From positions 1-36,511 of the forward strand of contig NZ_JAUSUQ010000020.1 of the NCBI RefSeq assembly GCF_030814135.1: DNA of 36,511 nt. Reading direction: 5' to 3'. Position 1 is the stretch's first letter; each line of letters opens with the position of its first letter. The position numbers and the translations under genes are program-made. Below, in pieces: positions 6,923-15,549 of the stretch. The DNA is from Caldalkalibacillus uzonensis (lineage in GTDB: Bacteria > Bacillota > Bacilli > Caldalkalibacillales > Caldalkalibacillaceae). The notes under the pieces were generated by a model. That model was not told where the DNA came from, did no database searches, and saw only the letters and a program-made list of their open reading frames with translations.

Positions 6923-8092
6923 TCATGGCACACGAGTAATGCAAAATAGTTCGTCATGTCCCAAAATTTCTGATTTGACCATCTTTCCGGAAGCGACGTC
7001 TAAAATTTCTTGGTAGATCTCTTCGCCTACTTCCTCTAGTGTTTTTTCTCCGGTGATAACTGTCCCCGCGTTGATATCGATGTTTTCATTCATTTTATTG
7101 TACGTTTTGGGATTCCCTGTAATCTTAACTACCGGTACACCCGGAAAGCCGGTAGGTGTGCCCCGGCCGGTGGGAAACAGGATCATTTGCGCTCCAGCAG
7201 CTACTTGACCGGTTGCCACTTCCCCATCATGACCTGGTGAATCCAGGAGAAACAGACCCTTTCCTTTCAACGGTTCACCGTAACGGATTACACCGCTAAC
7301 CGGTGCATTACCTCCTTTTTTCATGCTCCCTAACGATTTCTCCACCACACTGGACAGCCCTCCGTCATAATTCCCTTTAGAAATGAGGTGTTTTCTGTTA
7401 GGGTTACTCGAGTTTGCCGTTTGATTTTTCAATCTCTCTTCCATGCGATAGATTGCCTCTTTAATTTCACGAGCCACTTGATCATTAACGGCTCTTCTTG
7501 CTAGTATGTGTTCAGTTCCCAACAGTTCTGTCAGTTCACTCAGTATGGATGAACCACCTTGAGCCACCAGTTTGTCTGAAGCAATGCCAAGTGCTGGATT
7601 GGCCACCATTCCGGAAGTGGCATCGGCGCCTCCGCAATTGAGGGCAATGGTCAACTCACTTACATCTACTTCTTCTCTCTGCTGCCGGGAAGCGATTTGC
7701 TGCATTTCCCGGGCATAGCGAACGCCTTCCTCAATTGCCTTTAACGAATCCCCTGCTTCCTGAATTACCACTGTTTGGAGCATTTTACCGGTTGAAGAGA
7801 TCCCCTCGACTAATTCATATGGCGAAAAGCGTTCACACCCTAATCCAACCACCACGACACCGGCAAAGTTAGGATGCCGGCCAATCTGAATTAAAGTTTT
7901 GGCCGTAATTTCCAGATCTTCTCCTACTTGACTGCAGCCGACCGGATGACGGAAGTAAACCGTACCTGGCACTTGACAGGCAATACGTTCCACCACTTTA
8001 CTGGAACAAAAAACTGACGGGATGATGGCAATCAGATTTCTAATCCCCACTGAACCATCCTTACGGCGATACCCCATAAATGTATCTCCCAT
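6923..8092 (-). CDS. UxaA-family dehydratase large subunit (altronate dehydratase / sulfolactate sulfo-lyase beta type)
   Basis: 389 residues, the length of the stand-alone large subunit. It begins with GYRRKDGSVGIRN, the signature start of the UxaA/GarD/SuyB C-terminal domain. Other family marks are 'TVYFRHPVGCSQVGED', CGGADATSGMVANPALG and GRGTPTGFPGVPVVKITGNP. Members are iron-dependent lyases that dehydrate sugar acids such as altronate, or release sulfite from (R)-sulfolactate (SuyAB). The start overlaps the stop of the small-subunit gene (TGATG), so the two form an obligate pair. The neighbouring ComDE-like decarboxylase makes a sulfonate substrate conceivable, but sequence alone does not separate the possibilities. 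Confidence 0.85.
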   Translation of the reverse strand: MGDTFMGYRRKDGSVGIRNLIAIIPSVFCSSKVVERIACQVPGTVYFRHPVGCSQVGEDLEITAKTLIQIGRHPNFAGVVVVGLGCERFSPYELVEGISSTGKMLQTVVIQEAGDSLKAIEEGVRYAREMQQIASRQQREEVDVSELTIALNCGGADATSGMVANPALGIASDKLVAQGGSSILSELTELLGTEHILARRAVNDQVAREIKEAIYRMEERLKNQTANSSNPNRKHLISKGNYDGGLSSVVEKSLGSMKKGGNAPVSGVIRYGEPLKGKGLFLLDSPGHDGEVATGQVAAGAQMILFPTGRGTPTGFPGVPVVKITGNPKTYNKMNENIDINAGTVITGEKTLEEVGEEIYQEILDVASGKMVKSEILGHDELFCITRVP

Positions 8093-8403
8093 CAGCCCAT
8101 CCCCCTCTCACAATACATGTTATGGCTGTGTATCCAGCCTCCTCTTTTAATCCCCTCTTTCATTTTCCCTATCTCTTCGCCATATTTATAAACCGGCTCG
8201 TCTTTTTCAACGTTAGTCAGAGCGATTTTATGACCGAACGGAATATTATCTAATGCAGTCATCTGCTCTACAATATCCCCACGCCGGATGATACATGTAT
8301 CACCCTCCCTAATATCTGTTAAAGCAACCCCAACGTTATCTTTTGGGTCAATGACCAAAATAAGTTTTTCTTTCTGATTCATTATCAAGTGGACTTGACT
8401 CAT
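8092..8403 (-). CDS. UxaA-family dehydratase small subunit (SAF domain, SuyA-like)
   Basis: 103 residues forming one SAF domain, with the family pattern IPFGHKIAL, 'VYKYGEEIG' and 'GGWIHSHNM'. It corresponds to the N-terminal 100 residues of full-length altronate dehydratase, or to SuyA of sulfolactate sulfo-lyase. ATG with GAGGAGG ribosome binding site. It lies 38 bases after the LarA-like gene and overlaps the large subunit, so it is translationally coupled. Function follows the large subunit: removal of water or sulfite from a 2-hydroxy acid. Confidence 0.85.
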   Translation of the reverse strand: MSQVHLIMNQKEKLILVIDPKDNVGVALTDIREGDTCIIRRGDIVEQMTALDNIPFGHKIALTNVEKDEPVYKYGEEIGKMKEGIKRGGWIHSHNMYCERGMG

Positions 8404-8441
8404 GAGTAGTCCTCCTCTTAATGTGTTGTGCCTCCAGGTGG

Positions 8442-9704
8442 TTAGTTGTGCACCATTAATCGGTTAGTCAGCTCATTGTGCTCGTTAAAATCAAGGATGC
8501 ATGTTCGGATCATTTTATATCCTTTTCCGGTGCTCTCCATTTCTTTTAGGACAGGTTTGGAAACTAAAACGTGTTTGAGATGCAAGGTATTAGGAATCTG
8601 CACCACTTTTAGAGATGCATAATTTACCTCTGAACCTAAACTCTTAATAGCCGTCTCAATTGAATCTTTTTCTGTGGGATAAATAAGCGGGATCATTGCC
8701 CGCTGCAAGTTGGTGCTGGTCAAAGCATTTGTGTAAGTTGCGTGCAAATCAATCTTGTCAAACAGCTTGCGAGTAGTAAAATCAGCTAAGCCGACTCCCA
8801 TGGCATTCCCAAATGATTGATGGGCCAAGTCAAGAACGACAATGCGCTTAATATTTGGTACTTCAGGTTCCGGCAGGCCATTCATTCTCCATCGTCCGAT
8901 AATATTAGGGTCCATTCCTGTACCGCTATAGATTTTGCCCATTTCTTCAATGATGAGAAGATCAATATCATCTACAGGCAGACTAGGCATCATGGCTTTT
9001 GCTTGCTTTAACAATTCTTCTTCTTTGTCATGCCACTCATCCCTAGTTACACCAACAACATCAACAGTATCTTCATAGGCGTTTTCCACTATGGCCAATC
9101 CCATTAAAATTTTGGAGTTCTCTATAGCGCATTTGGATACCTTTTCAATGTTTCGTGCCATATGTACTGCACCATTGCTATGAACAAGACGGGCCCCTTT
9201 AATTTTGCCCAGCCCGATTGTCACCATTTTGCTCAGACCGCTTTCAACACGGCCCCGGAAAGAAGTGTGAGGCTTAACACGGTTAACCACCACAATTCCA
9301 TCAGCATGATAAGCATTCTTGTCCATATACACCGGTACCCCATCATCCGTGTGAGCAATCAGCTCCACATCCATCGAAGAACGTATTTCAGTTCCCACAG
9401 CTTCCTCTGTAACTCCCAGGTGTTTTAAAACCTCAACTTGCCCCTCCGCTGTTCCACCTCCATGACTGCCCATGGCCGGAACTAGAAACGGCTCGTATCC
9501 CATTCCTTTCAACGCAGAAACAGTTTCCCTCAAAATTTCAGCAATGTTAGCGATCCCTCTGCTGCCAGCGGTTACGGCAATTTCGGCTCCCTTGGCCAAA
9601 CGCTGCACTTCTGGATTTTTTCTTATTTCCTTATGCACTTTCCTCTTAATGTCCGTTAACCTCTTACCCGAAAAAATCTGCTCAATTTCAATCATCTCAA
9701 ACAA
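8442..9704 (-). CDS. LarA-like (DUF2088) protein
   Basis: 420 residues, start TTG at 9704 because AGGAGGG lies seven bases upstream. The N-terminal domain has 'AVTAGSRGIANIAEILRETV' and AMGSHGGGT (80-85). The next block 'VVVNRVKPHTSFRGRVESG' is followed by LSKMVTIGLGKIKGA. This is the DUF2088/lactate-racemase fold. His81 and His146 align with nickel-pincer histidines of LarA, and the Lys in 'GLSKM' may match the cofactor-bearing Lys (my alignment by eye). No larB, larC or larE pincer-synthesis genes are in the window. A role as 2-hydroxy-acid racemase or epimerase acting before the SDR or dehydratase is plausible. It sits mid-operon between the IclR regulator and the dehydratase genes. Confidence 0.75.
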   Translation of the reverse strand: MFEMIEIEQIFSGKRLTDIKRKVHKEIRKNPEVQRLAKGAEIAVTAGSRGIANIAEILRETVSALKGMGYEPFLVPAMGSHGGGTAEGQVEVLKHLGVTEEAVGTEIRSSMDVELIAHTDDGVPVYMDKNAYHADGIVVVNRVKPHTSFRGRVESGLSKMVTIGLGKIKGARLVHSNGAVHMARNIEKVSKCAIENSKILMGLAIVENAYEDTVDVVGVTRDEWHDKEEELLKQAKAMMPSLPVDDIDLLIIEEMGKIYSGTGMDPNIIGRWRMNGLPEPEVPNIKRIVVLDLAHQSFGNAMGVGLADFTTRKLFDKIDLHATYTNALTSTNLQRAMIPLIYPTEKDSIETAIKSLGSEVNYASLKVVQIPNTLHLKHVLVSKPVLKEMESTGKGYKMIRTCILDFNEHNELTNRLMVHN

Positions 9705-9746
9705 GAATATCCCTCCTTTAGCAGGCTACAGTAGTTTTTTCAGTTT

Positions 9747-10526
9747 CTATTTAACAGGTTGATAGCCAATTTTTTGGGAAATTTCATTACAACCTTCTTT
9801 GACCAAAGAGATAAGTTCCGAATGATTATAATCATCGCTTCGAGCTGTAGGTATTCCTAGCGATAAACCTGCTATAATTTGACCAGAACGATCGAAGATC
9901 GGCCCGCTGATTGTAAAGGCACCCTTAACACGTTCGCCATAGCTTATTGCATAGCCTTGTCGACGAATAGAGGCCAGTTCTTTACGAAGAAGAGCCTTAT
10001 TGGTAATTGTTTTTTCAGTCAGTTGTTTTAAAGCAACTGTCTGAAGGTAATTCTCGATCTCTTTTTCAGGTAAATAAGCGAATAGGATTTTTGCTGATGC
10101 TCCAGCATATAATGGTGACGTATGTCCAATGTAAGTGAATGTTGTCAGTTCATGTTTACCTTGGACATAACCAATACATTTCCGTTGGTTTTGGTGGATC
10201 ACATTGAGTGTAACCATTTCTCCAGTTTGATCCCGAATTCTTTCCATAACAGGAGTTGAAACAGAAAGGAGACTTGAATTTTTTTCCACAAGATGACCCA
10301 GAAAATATATTTCAATCCCTAACTGGTATGTTTTTGACTTTTCATCTTTATCTAAAAATCCTTCCATAACCAGTGTGGTTAAGATCCGTTGTAAAGTTGA
10401 TTTAGGCAGACCTGTGATACGGTGGAGATCGGCCATCGATAACCTCTTGTTTTCTACTGAAAAAGATTTTAAGATTTGGATGGTTCTCTGAATGGTTTGC
10501 ATGAGATAATTGGAATTAACAGACAT
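9747..10526 (-). CDS. IclR-family transcriptional regulator
   Basis: 259 residues. The N-terminal winged HTH (about 8-65) contains 'MADLHRITGLPKSTLQRILT', the IclR recognition motif. The C-terminal effector domain (75-255) has 'YAGASAKILFAYLPEKEIEN', 'ELASIRRQGYAISYGERVKG' and 'ISGPIFDRSGQIIAGLSLGI', all typical. IclR proteins sense aromatic or short carboxylic acids. It is embedded in the operon (37 bases after the SDR, 42 before the LarA-like gene), so it is probably an autoregulated local controller of the TRAP/dehydratase cluster. ATG with AGAGGTGA ribosome binding site. Confidence 0.9.
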   Translation of the reverse strand: MSVNSNYLMQTIQRTIQILKSFSVENKRLSMADLHRITGLPKSTLQRILTTLVMEGFLDKDEKSKTYQLGIEIYFLGHLVEKNSSLLSVSTPVMERIRDQTGEMVTLNVIHQNQRKCIGYVQGKHELTTFTYIGHTSPLYAGASAKILFAYLPEKEIENYLQTVALKQLTEKTITNKALLRKELASIRRQGYAISYGERVKGAFTISGPIFDRSGQIIAGLSLGIPTARSDDYNHSELISLVKEGCNEISQKIGYQPVK

Positions 10527-10563
10527 TTATTTCACCTCTGTTTCTTAACTGCAAACCCAAAAG

Positions 10564-11346
10564 TTAAAGTACAACGCTTTTGCCACCGTCTATATTTACG
10601 GATGTTCCAGTTACATAAGAAGCGGCATCGGAAGCGAGGAATGTAACAACGTTAGCAGCTTCTTGTGGTTCTCCAATGCGCCCCAAAGGAATGTTGTGAC
10701 GTTTATCTTTTGAATACTGTTCCCAACTTAAATCTCCAGCCTCACGTTTCCAACGCTGTTCAATCTGATTACTTCTAATTAATCCGATACAGACGGTATT
10801 CACGCGAATTTGATACCGGGCAAGGTCTCTGCTCATAGCTTTAGTCAAAGCCAAACCTGCCGCGCGACTAACTGACGTCGGCAGTGATGAAGATGGAGGG
10901 GCTTTTCCTATCACCGCAGTAACATTAACAATAGATCCGCCCCCTTCCTTACGCATATGGGGAATACTCGCTTTGGAACAATGAAGAGCGGCGAATAACT
11001 TTAAATCAAAATCATATCTCCAAAGATCGTCCGTAACCGATTCAAAAGGATTAGCAGCTGATGTACCAGCGTTATTGATTAATATATTCAATCTGCCGAA
11101 ATGTCCAGCTGTTTGATTGACGATTCGAAAACACTCGTCCCTTTTTGACACATCAGCGGTCATACCAAGAACTTCCTGTCCCGTTTCGTGCTGAATATTC
11201 TGGACTGCCTCTTGTAACCGTGTTTCGTTCCGAGCACATATGGCCACTTTTGCCCCTTCTCCGGCAAATTGAAGCGCAGTGTAATAACCGATTCCCAAGC
11301 TCCCCCCTGTAATGAGAACCACCTTGTCCTTGAGACTCAATTCCAT
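10564..11346 (-). CDS. SDR-family oxidoreductase with atypical active site
   Basis: 260 residues. The NAD(P)-binding motif is TGGSLGIG (14-21), with LINNAG downstream and the C-terminal 'VVTFLASDAASYVTGTSVNIDGG' of classical SDRs. The catalytic YxxxK is not present: the aligned segment reads LPTSVSRAAGLALTKA, giving T-x-x-x-R, and the upstream catalytic Ser region reads VNVTAVIG. It is thus either a member of a divergent SDR subgroup using another mechanism or a non-redox protein. Context (between a TRAP permease and an IclR regulator, with a LarA-like racemase) suggests handling of a 2-hydroxy acid. ATG start, modest ribosome binding site. Confidence 0.8.
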   Translation of the reverse strand: MELSLKDKVVLITGGSLGIGYYTALQFAGEGAKVAICARNETRLQEAVQNIQHETGQEVLGMTADVSKRDECFRIVNQTAGHFGRLNILINNAGTSAANPFESVTDDLWRYDFDLKLFAALHCSKASIPHMRKEGGGSIVNVTAVIGKAPPSSSLPTSVSRAAGLALTKAMSRDLARYQIRVNTVCIGLIRSNQIEQRWKREAGDLSWEQYSKDKRHNIPLGRIGEPQEAANVVTFLASDAASYVTGTSVNIDGGKSVVL

Positions 11347-11420
11347 TCTCTTTCAACCCCGCTTTCCGATCTTGTTTTTAAACTGATTCAAATTTAACCC
11401 TCTATTTTGAACTTTAAGGA

Positions 11421-11440
11421 AAGAGGGGAAGTCCCCTCTT
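11421..11440 (-). terminator. Intercistronic hairpin between TRAP permease and SDR
   Basis: AAGAGGGGA and TCCCCTCTT are exact complements two bases apart (effectively a 7-bp stem with a 6-base loop), followed on the minus strand by a short T-rich stretch. It lies 36 bases after the permease stop and may be a partial terminator or an mRNA-stabilising structure. Confidence 0.45.
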
Positions 11441-11475
11441 GCAAAAGTTCCTTTTCCACCTCCTCATTTGACTGC

Positions 11476-13470
11476 CTACATACCTTCTTTCATGTCCATT
11501 TGTACAACCTCTCGCCTTTTTTCTGTATTCTTGGTAGACAAGTACTGCCAAATGATAACTATGGCTAAGAGAGTAATCCCCATAACATCGTTAAGTAGTG
11601 AAGGTTCAATCATTAGTAAGGCAACAGTAATCAGCATCAGTCTTTGAATCCAGTTCATATTTGTGAGTAACCATCCTTGGACCGCTGCTGCCAAGGAGAC
11701 AACTCCTATGGTAGCAGTGGTGAGCGCCAGAAGACTTCCTAGTAGATTCTCTCCGTCGAAAAGAAGCACAGGATTAAAGATGAAGAAGAAAGGCATAATA
11801 AACCCGGTAATCCCCAATCGCACTGCTGTTAAAGCAACTTTGTTAGGCGGAGCCCCAGCAATCCCTGCTGCTGCATAGGAAGCCAAAGCAACCGGTGGAG
11901 TGATATTGGATAGAGCCGCGTAGAGGAACACAAACATATGTGCAGCCAAAGCACTTACCCCGAGCTGAACCAGCAGTGGAGCAGATATAGTTGCTACCAC
12001 AACGTAGGCAGCTGTGGCAGGGACACCCATTCCCATGATAATACTTACAATCATGGTTAGAACTACTGCAATCAGTATGCTTTCTCCTGCCAGTTTCAAA
12101 ATATTATTTCCTAATACCAGACCCATGCTAGTTAAGGATACGGTCCCAACAATAATGCCAACCACTGCACAGGCAATCCCCACACTAATAGCGGCACGGG
12201 CTCCTTCTTCAATTGATCTTACAATTGTGGAAAGGTCCATCCTCGTTGATTTACGGAGCCAACTGGATGCGATAGTTGCAATCAGAGACCATACTGCAGC
12301 ATAGAAGGGTGTATATCCTAACATCAAGATGGTTATAAGGATAATAAGAGGTATCAATAGATGCCAACCATTTTTTAAAACCTTAATCGCATCTGGAATG
12401 TTTTCCTTGGAAATTCCTTCTAAACCAATTCTTCTTGCTTCAAAATGGACAGCCATAAACACAGTAACGTAATATAAAAGTGCTGGAATAATAGCTGCAA
12501 GGAGTACTGTTCTGTAAGGGACACCGAGAAACTCAGCCATAATAAAGCCTGCAGCCCCCATTATCGGCGGGGCAAACAATCCCCCAGTTGAAGCAACAGC
12601 TTCAACTGCACCAGAAAAATGGGGCTTATACCCTATTTTTTTCATTAAGGGTATAGTGACTGCTCCGGTCGTGACCACGTTGGCAATGGCACTCCCATTA
12701 ATCATACCCATGAATCCACTACCGATTACGGCCACTTTAGCTGGACCGCCTGCTGAACGCCCGGCCAATGTTAAGGCCAAATCATTGATGAAGTCAGTAA
12801 AACCACTGTTTTTCAAAAACATTCCAAATAGAACGAAAACAAAGATATACGTAGCTGAGACTCCCAGTGCAATACCGAAGATGCCTTGACCTCCCCAAAA
12901 CATAAGGTCGATCACACGCTGAACACTGAAGCCTCCATGGTTAAACGGACCAGGAATATAGGGGCCAACGAAGTTATAGGCCAAAAACAAACCAGCAATA
13001 ATTGTTAGCACGTTACCAATGACTCGTCGACTTGCCTCGAAGACAAGGAAAACACCAATGGCCCCGAACCAGTAATCAGCTGGAACGTGGAGTCCACCAC
13101 GCACCCTGGCAAAATCATCGAAAGTAATTAACAAATAACCTATAGAGGCTACTGTTAGACTAATGCATGCAAAATCCCACCAAGTTGGAATTCTACGGAA
13201 CTTTTTGCTTCTCTTTGATGCAGGATATAGGATAATAGTCAAAATAAGAAGAAAGCCTAAATGCCATGCTCTTAATTTGATCGCATCTAATCCTCCATAG
13301 GTATTAACATAAAGTTGAAAAATTGACCAAATAATTGCGATCATTGTAATAATTCTGGCAAGAATACCTGCATACTCTCTTGTTCTGGATTCAACATCAT
13401 ATTTTTGCAATAATTCCTCTTCGGATATATCTGTCTGATTTGTTTGTTTTTTATTGTTAAGTTCGGACAT
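11476..13470 (-). CDS. TRAP transporter fused permease (TAXI type, 4TM-12TM)
   Basis: 664 residues with a cytoplasmic N-terminus and about 18 hydrophobic segments: the small DctQ-like part (about 30-180) fused to the large DctM-like part. Diagnostic DctM motifs include 'VASTGGLFAPPIMGAAGFIM' and 'ALSNITPPVALASYAAAGIA', as in TAXI-TRAP systems that pair with a lipoprotein receptor. It imports organic acids using an ion gradient. ATG with GGAGGG ribosome binding site. It is separated from its receptor gene (15550-16590) by the RraA-like and decarboxylase genes, unusual but all in the same transcription direction. Confidence 0.9.
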   Translation of the reverse strand: MSELNNKKQTNQTDISEEELLQKYDVESRTREYAGILARIITMIAIIWSIFQLYVNTYGGLDAIKLRAWHLGFLLILTIILYPASKRSKKFRRIPTWWDFACISLTVASIGYLLITFDDFARVRGGLHVPADYWFGAIGVFLVFEASRRVIGNVLTIIAGLFLAYNFVGPYIPGPFNHGGFSVQRVIDLMFWGGQGIFGIALGVSATYIFVFVLFGMFLKNSGFTDFINDLALTLAGRSAGGPAKVAVIGSGFMGMINGSAIANVVTTGAVTIPLMKKIGYKPHFSGAVEAVASTGGLFAPPIMGAAGFIMAEFLGVPYRTVLLAAIIPALLYYVTVFMAVHFEARRIGLEGISKENIPDAIKVLKNGWHLLIPLIILITILMLGYTPFYAAVWSLIATIASSWLRKSTRMDLSTIVRSIEEGARAAISVGIACAVVGIIVGTVSLTSMGLVLGNNILKLAGESILIAVVLTMIVSIIMGMGVPATAAYVVVATISAPLLVQLGVSALAAHMFVFLYAALSNITPPVALASYAAAGIAGAPPNKVALTAVRLGITGFIMPFFFIFNPVLLFDGENLLGSLLALTTATIGVVSLAAAVQGWLLTNMNWIQRLMLITVALLMIEPSLLNDVMGITLLAIVIIWQYLSTKNTEKRREVVQMDMKEGM

Positions 13471-13553
13471 CTTCGGCCCTCCTTTGTTGGAAGTACGATG
13501 TGGTCTTTATCAAAAAGCATATTACTTACTTAGTCAATGCCCTAAGGCTTTCA

Positions 13554-14135
13554 TTATACGCCCTCACATTTATTCACAATATATTTTGTAAATTCGGCTG
13601 CCATGACTGCCGGATTATCATTGATAAAGTCTACCTTTTCGTTATGTGATCCGATTTTTGCATGGATCACAACTGGTTCTTTTACTTTCAAAGCTTCTAT
13701 CAATGCCTGACGGAATTGTTCCGTATTTTCAGCCGTTAACGTTTTAACACCGTACCCGGATGCGACTGAACTGATATTTATCTTGGCAGCTAAAGACCTT
13801 TGCCCTCCTGTTGAGGCAAAGCACTCGTTATCCAAAACGATACACAACCATTTTTCAGGTTCCAAATAGGCCGCCGAAGCCAGTACATTAGGGTTCATCA
13901 GAATCCCGCCGTCTCCTTCCAAAACAATGCATTTGTCAATCGGCTTGTCTTCAATGGCCAAGCTGACACCAAGGGCAATAGAAGGTGATAAGCCCATTGA
14001 ATCAACGACATACAGATGATTTGGCTTTTTTCCCAGACTGGCCCACTCTCTGGAAGTAGCCCCACAAGTTGAAATAACTGGAAAATCATGTGCGTACTCA
14101 TATACAATGCGCAATGCGTCTATTCTATCCATCAT
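13554..14135 (-). CDS. ThDP-dependent decarboxylase beta subunit (ComE-like)
   Basis: 193 residues forming a ThDP pyrophosphate-binding domain. The ThDP motif runs from GDGG (74-77) to 'VLDNECFASTGGQRS', with the usual GDG-x(~25)-N spacing (N103). The closest match by motif is the beta subunit of sulfopyruvate decarboxylase (ComE) or phosphonopyruvate decarboxylase, where alpha and beta are separate chains. It overlaps the alpha gene by four bases. It decarboxylates a 2-oxo acid to an aldehyde; the true substrate (sulfopyruvate or another 3-substituted pyruvate) is not fixed by sequence. Confidence 0.8.
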   Translation of the reverse strand: MMDRIDALRIVYEYAHDFPVISTCGATSREWASLGKKPNHLYVVDSMGLSPSIALGVSLAIEDKPIDKCIVLEGDGGILMNPNVLASAAYLEPEKWLCIVLDNECFASTGGQRSLAAKINISSVASGYGVKTLTAENTEQFRQALIEALKVKEPVVIHAKIGSHNEKVDFINDNPAVMAAEFTKYIVNKCEGV

Positions 14136-14656
14136 TGTTCTGCTCCCCCCTTAATGTTAAACATGACAATAATCGGCCGGTGGGTGTCCTGAGCATATTT
14201 TTCAGCTTGCTCGATTGCAAGGGCCCATTCATGAAGAGGAACCCGGTAATCCAGTTTGAAAGCTTTAATAGAAACGTCATCCAATATGCGGGGTAATGGT
14301 TCTGAAAATAAATGAACAGCAGAATTAATCTCTCCAAGTCCTCCGCGTCTGGTGACTAAGATCAACATCGGTACATGATACGCCTGGACGAACGTTGTTA
14401 GTGTAAGAAGCGAATTGCCTATGCCCGTATCTTGAATTAAAACAACTGGTTTTTTGCCTCCAAGACTAATTCCGGCAGCGATACCGATACCATCTTCTTC
14501 TCTGCTCACCGGGAAGGATTTAATATGATCCGCTGTTTCGAAATGTTTGATAACAGGACCTACAGTGCTACACGGTATGGAAATAAAATAATTCGGTTGT
14601 ATAGCTTCAATACCTTTAATAATTTCTGCACATGCCAAATCTCTAAAAGTGGCCAA
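14132..14656 (-). CDS. ThDP-dependent decarboxylase alpha subunit (ComD-like)
   Basis: 174 residues starting TTG at 14656, chosen because AGGAGG lies nine bases upstream; a longer frame from an ATG at 14677 would place that site inside the coding region. 'FPVSREEDGIGIAAGISLGG' (catalytic Glu for ThDP activation), 'KKPVVLIQDTGIGNSL' and 'ILVTRRGGLGE' match the pyrimidine-binding domain of ComD-type sulfopyruvate/phosphonopyruvate decarboxylases, which are about 170 residues. It forms a heteromer with the overlapping beta gene. Confidence 0.8.
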   Translation of the reverse strand: MATFRDLACAEIIKGIEAIQPNYFISIPCSTVGPVIKHFETADHIKSFPVSREEDGIGIAAGISLGGKKPVVLIQDTGIGNSLLTLTTFVQAYHVPMLILVTRRGGLGEINSAVHLFSEPLPRILDDVSIKAFKLDYRVPLHEWALAIEQAEKYAQDTHRPIIVMFNIKGGAEQ

Positions 14657-14670
14657 TTTGTATATCCTCC

Positions 14671-15441
14671 TCACCATTTACTCGGCGGTAAAATTTTTGC
14701 TAACTCTTCTACAGATGCGCCTTTTTCCAACAACTCAACTACTCTTTGCTCCTTTTCTACCGCAGCAATCGTTTTTTCCAAAACCTCTTCCACTTTATTA
14801 ATTGGAATGATGACAACCCCGCTATCGTCTGCAATAACCAGATCTCCTGGATTGACCCGTATACCGGCAATTGAGACAGTTCCGTTAATCTCAATCGCCT
14901 CAACTCTGTATTTCCCTGTAATAGGTGTCTTTCCTGTGCTCCACACCGGATAGTCCAGCTTGTAAATCGTATCTATATCTCTTACGCCTCCATCTACAAT
15001 GTTACCTGCCATCCCCCACTTTTTGGCCACTAACGTTGACAACCCACCTTGAACAGATATATCCCCTAATCCGCCTGCATCAAAAACAGGAACATCCCCT
15101 TCTTCAGCAATGGCATACAGATCCCTGTCGGCCAGTTTGGCCCTCTCTGAATTCATGTAACCATAATCAGGAGTAATAGGTTCAGGTATATAACGAATAG
15201 TGACCGCAGGACCCACAATTTTTTTGCCAGGGATGATTGGGCTTAATCGGCTTGCTGGAATCACGCTTTTTATACCCAGCGAATCCATAATATCGGACAC
15301 CGTTGGAGTCAATCCATCAATAGCTTTGAATCTCTTAATGACTTCTTTAGAAGGTCGCGGAATTTCAACTCTTGATATTCTGTCGGGAGGGATTAGTCCC
15401 ATCAGACGATGTTTGTATTTCTCCAGTTCAACTTTGCGCAT
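14671..15441 (-). CDS. RraA-like aldolase/decarboxylase (HMG/CHA aldolase family)
   Basis: 256 residues. The family core is 'GLTPTVSDIMDSLGIKSVIP', 'IPGKKIVGPAVTIRYIPEP', 'NIVDGGVRDIDTI' (metal/substrate-binding R-D pair) and 'NPGDLVIADDSGVVIIP'. Such proteins cleave 4-hydroxy-4-methyl-2-oxoglutarate or 4-carboxy-4-hydroxy-2-oxoadipate, and most also decarboxylate oxaloacetate; others bind RNase E (RraA) in proteobacteria, not relevant here. N- and C-terminal extensions of about 35 and 20 residues are longer than RraA. It sits between the receptor and decarboxylase genes, suggesting it acts on the imported acid or its oxidised form. Confidence 0.8.
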   Translation of the reverse strand: MRKVELEKYKHRLMGLIPPDRISRVEIPRPSKEVIKRFKAIDGLTPTVSDIMDSLGIKSVIPASRLSPIIPGKKIVGPAVTIRYIPEPITPDYGYMNSERAKLADRDLYAIAEEGDVPVFDAGGLGDISVQGGLSTLVAKKWGMAGNIVDGGVRDIDTIYKLDYPVWSTGKTPITGKYRVEAIEINGTVSIAGIRVNPGDLVIADDSGVVIIPINKVEEVLEKTIAAVEKEQRVVELLEKGASVEELAKILPPSKW

Positions 15442-15469
15442 ATGTATACACCTCTTTTTTGGAAAGCAT

Positions 15470-15508
15470 GGCTTTCCCTTAAGAAGATAACCTTCTTAAG
15501 AGAAAGCC
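15470..15508 (-). promoter_or_regulatory. Strong intercistronic hairpin between receptor and RraA-like genes
   Basis: On the plus strand GGCTTTC-c-CTTAAGAAG (15470-15486) pairs with CTTCTTAAG-a-GAAAGCC (15492-15508): 16 pairs with one mismatch around a 5-base loop. No T-run follows on the minus strand. Its position just after the receptor gene fits an mRNA-stabilising element that lets binding protein exceed the other operon products. Confidence 0.65.
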
Positions 15509-15549
15509 TTTAAAATCCCCAGAGGGTTTGCTCCTAAAATAATAGACCT

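Noticed and set aside
14656-14677. ATG at 14677 as start of the ComD-like gene.
   Set aside because: It would place the AGGAGG ribosome binding site inside the coding sequence; the TTG at 14656 is correctly spaced.
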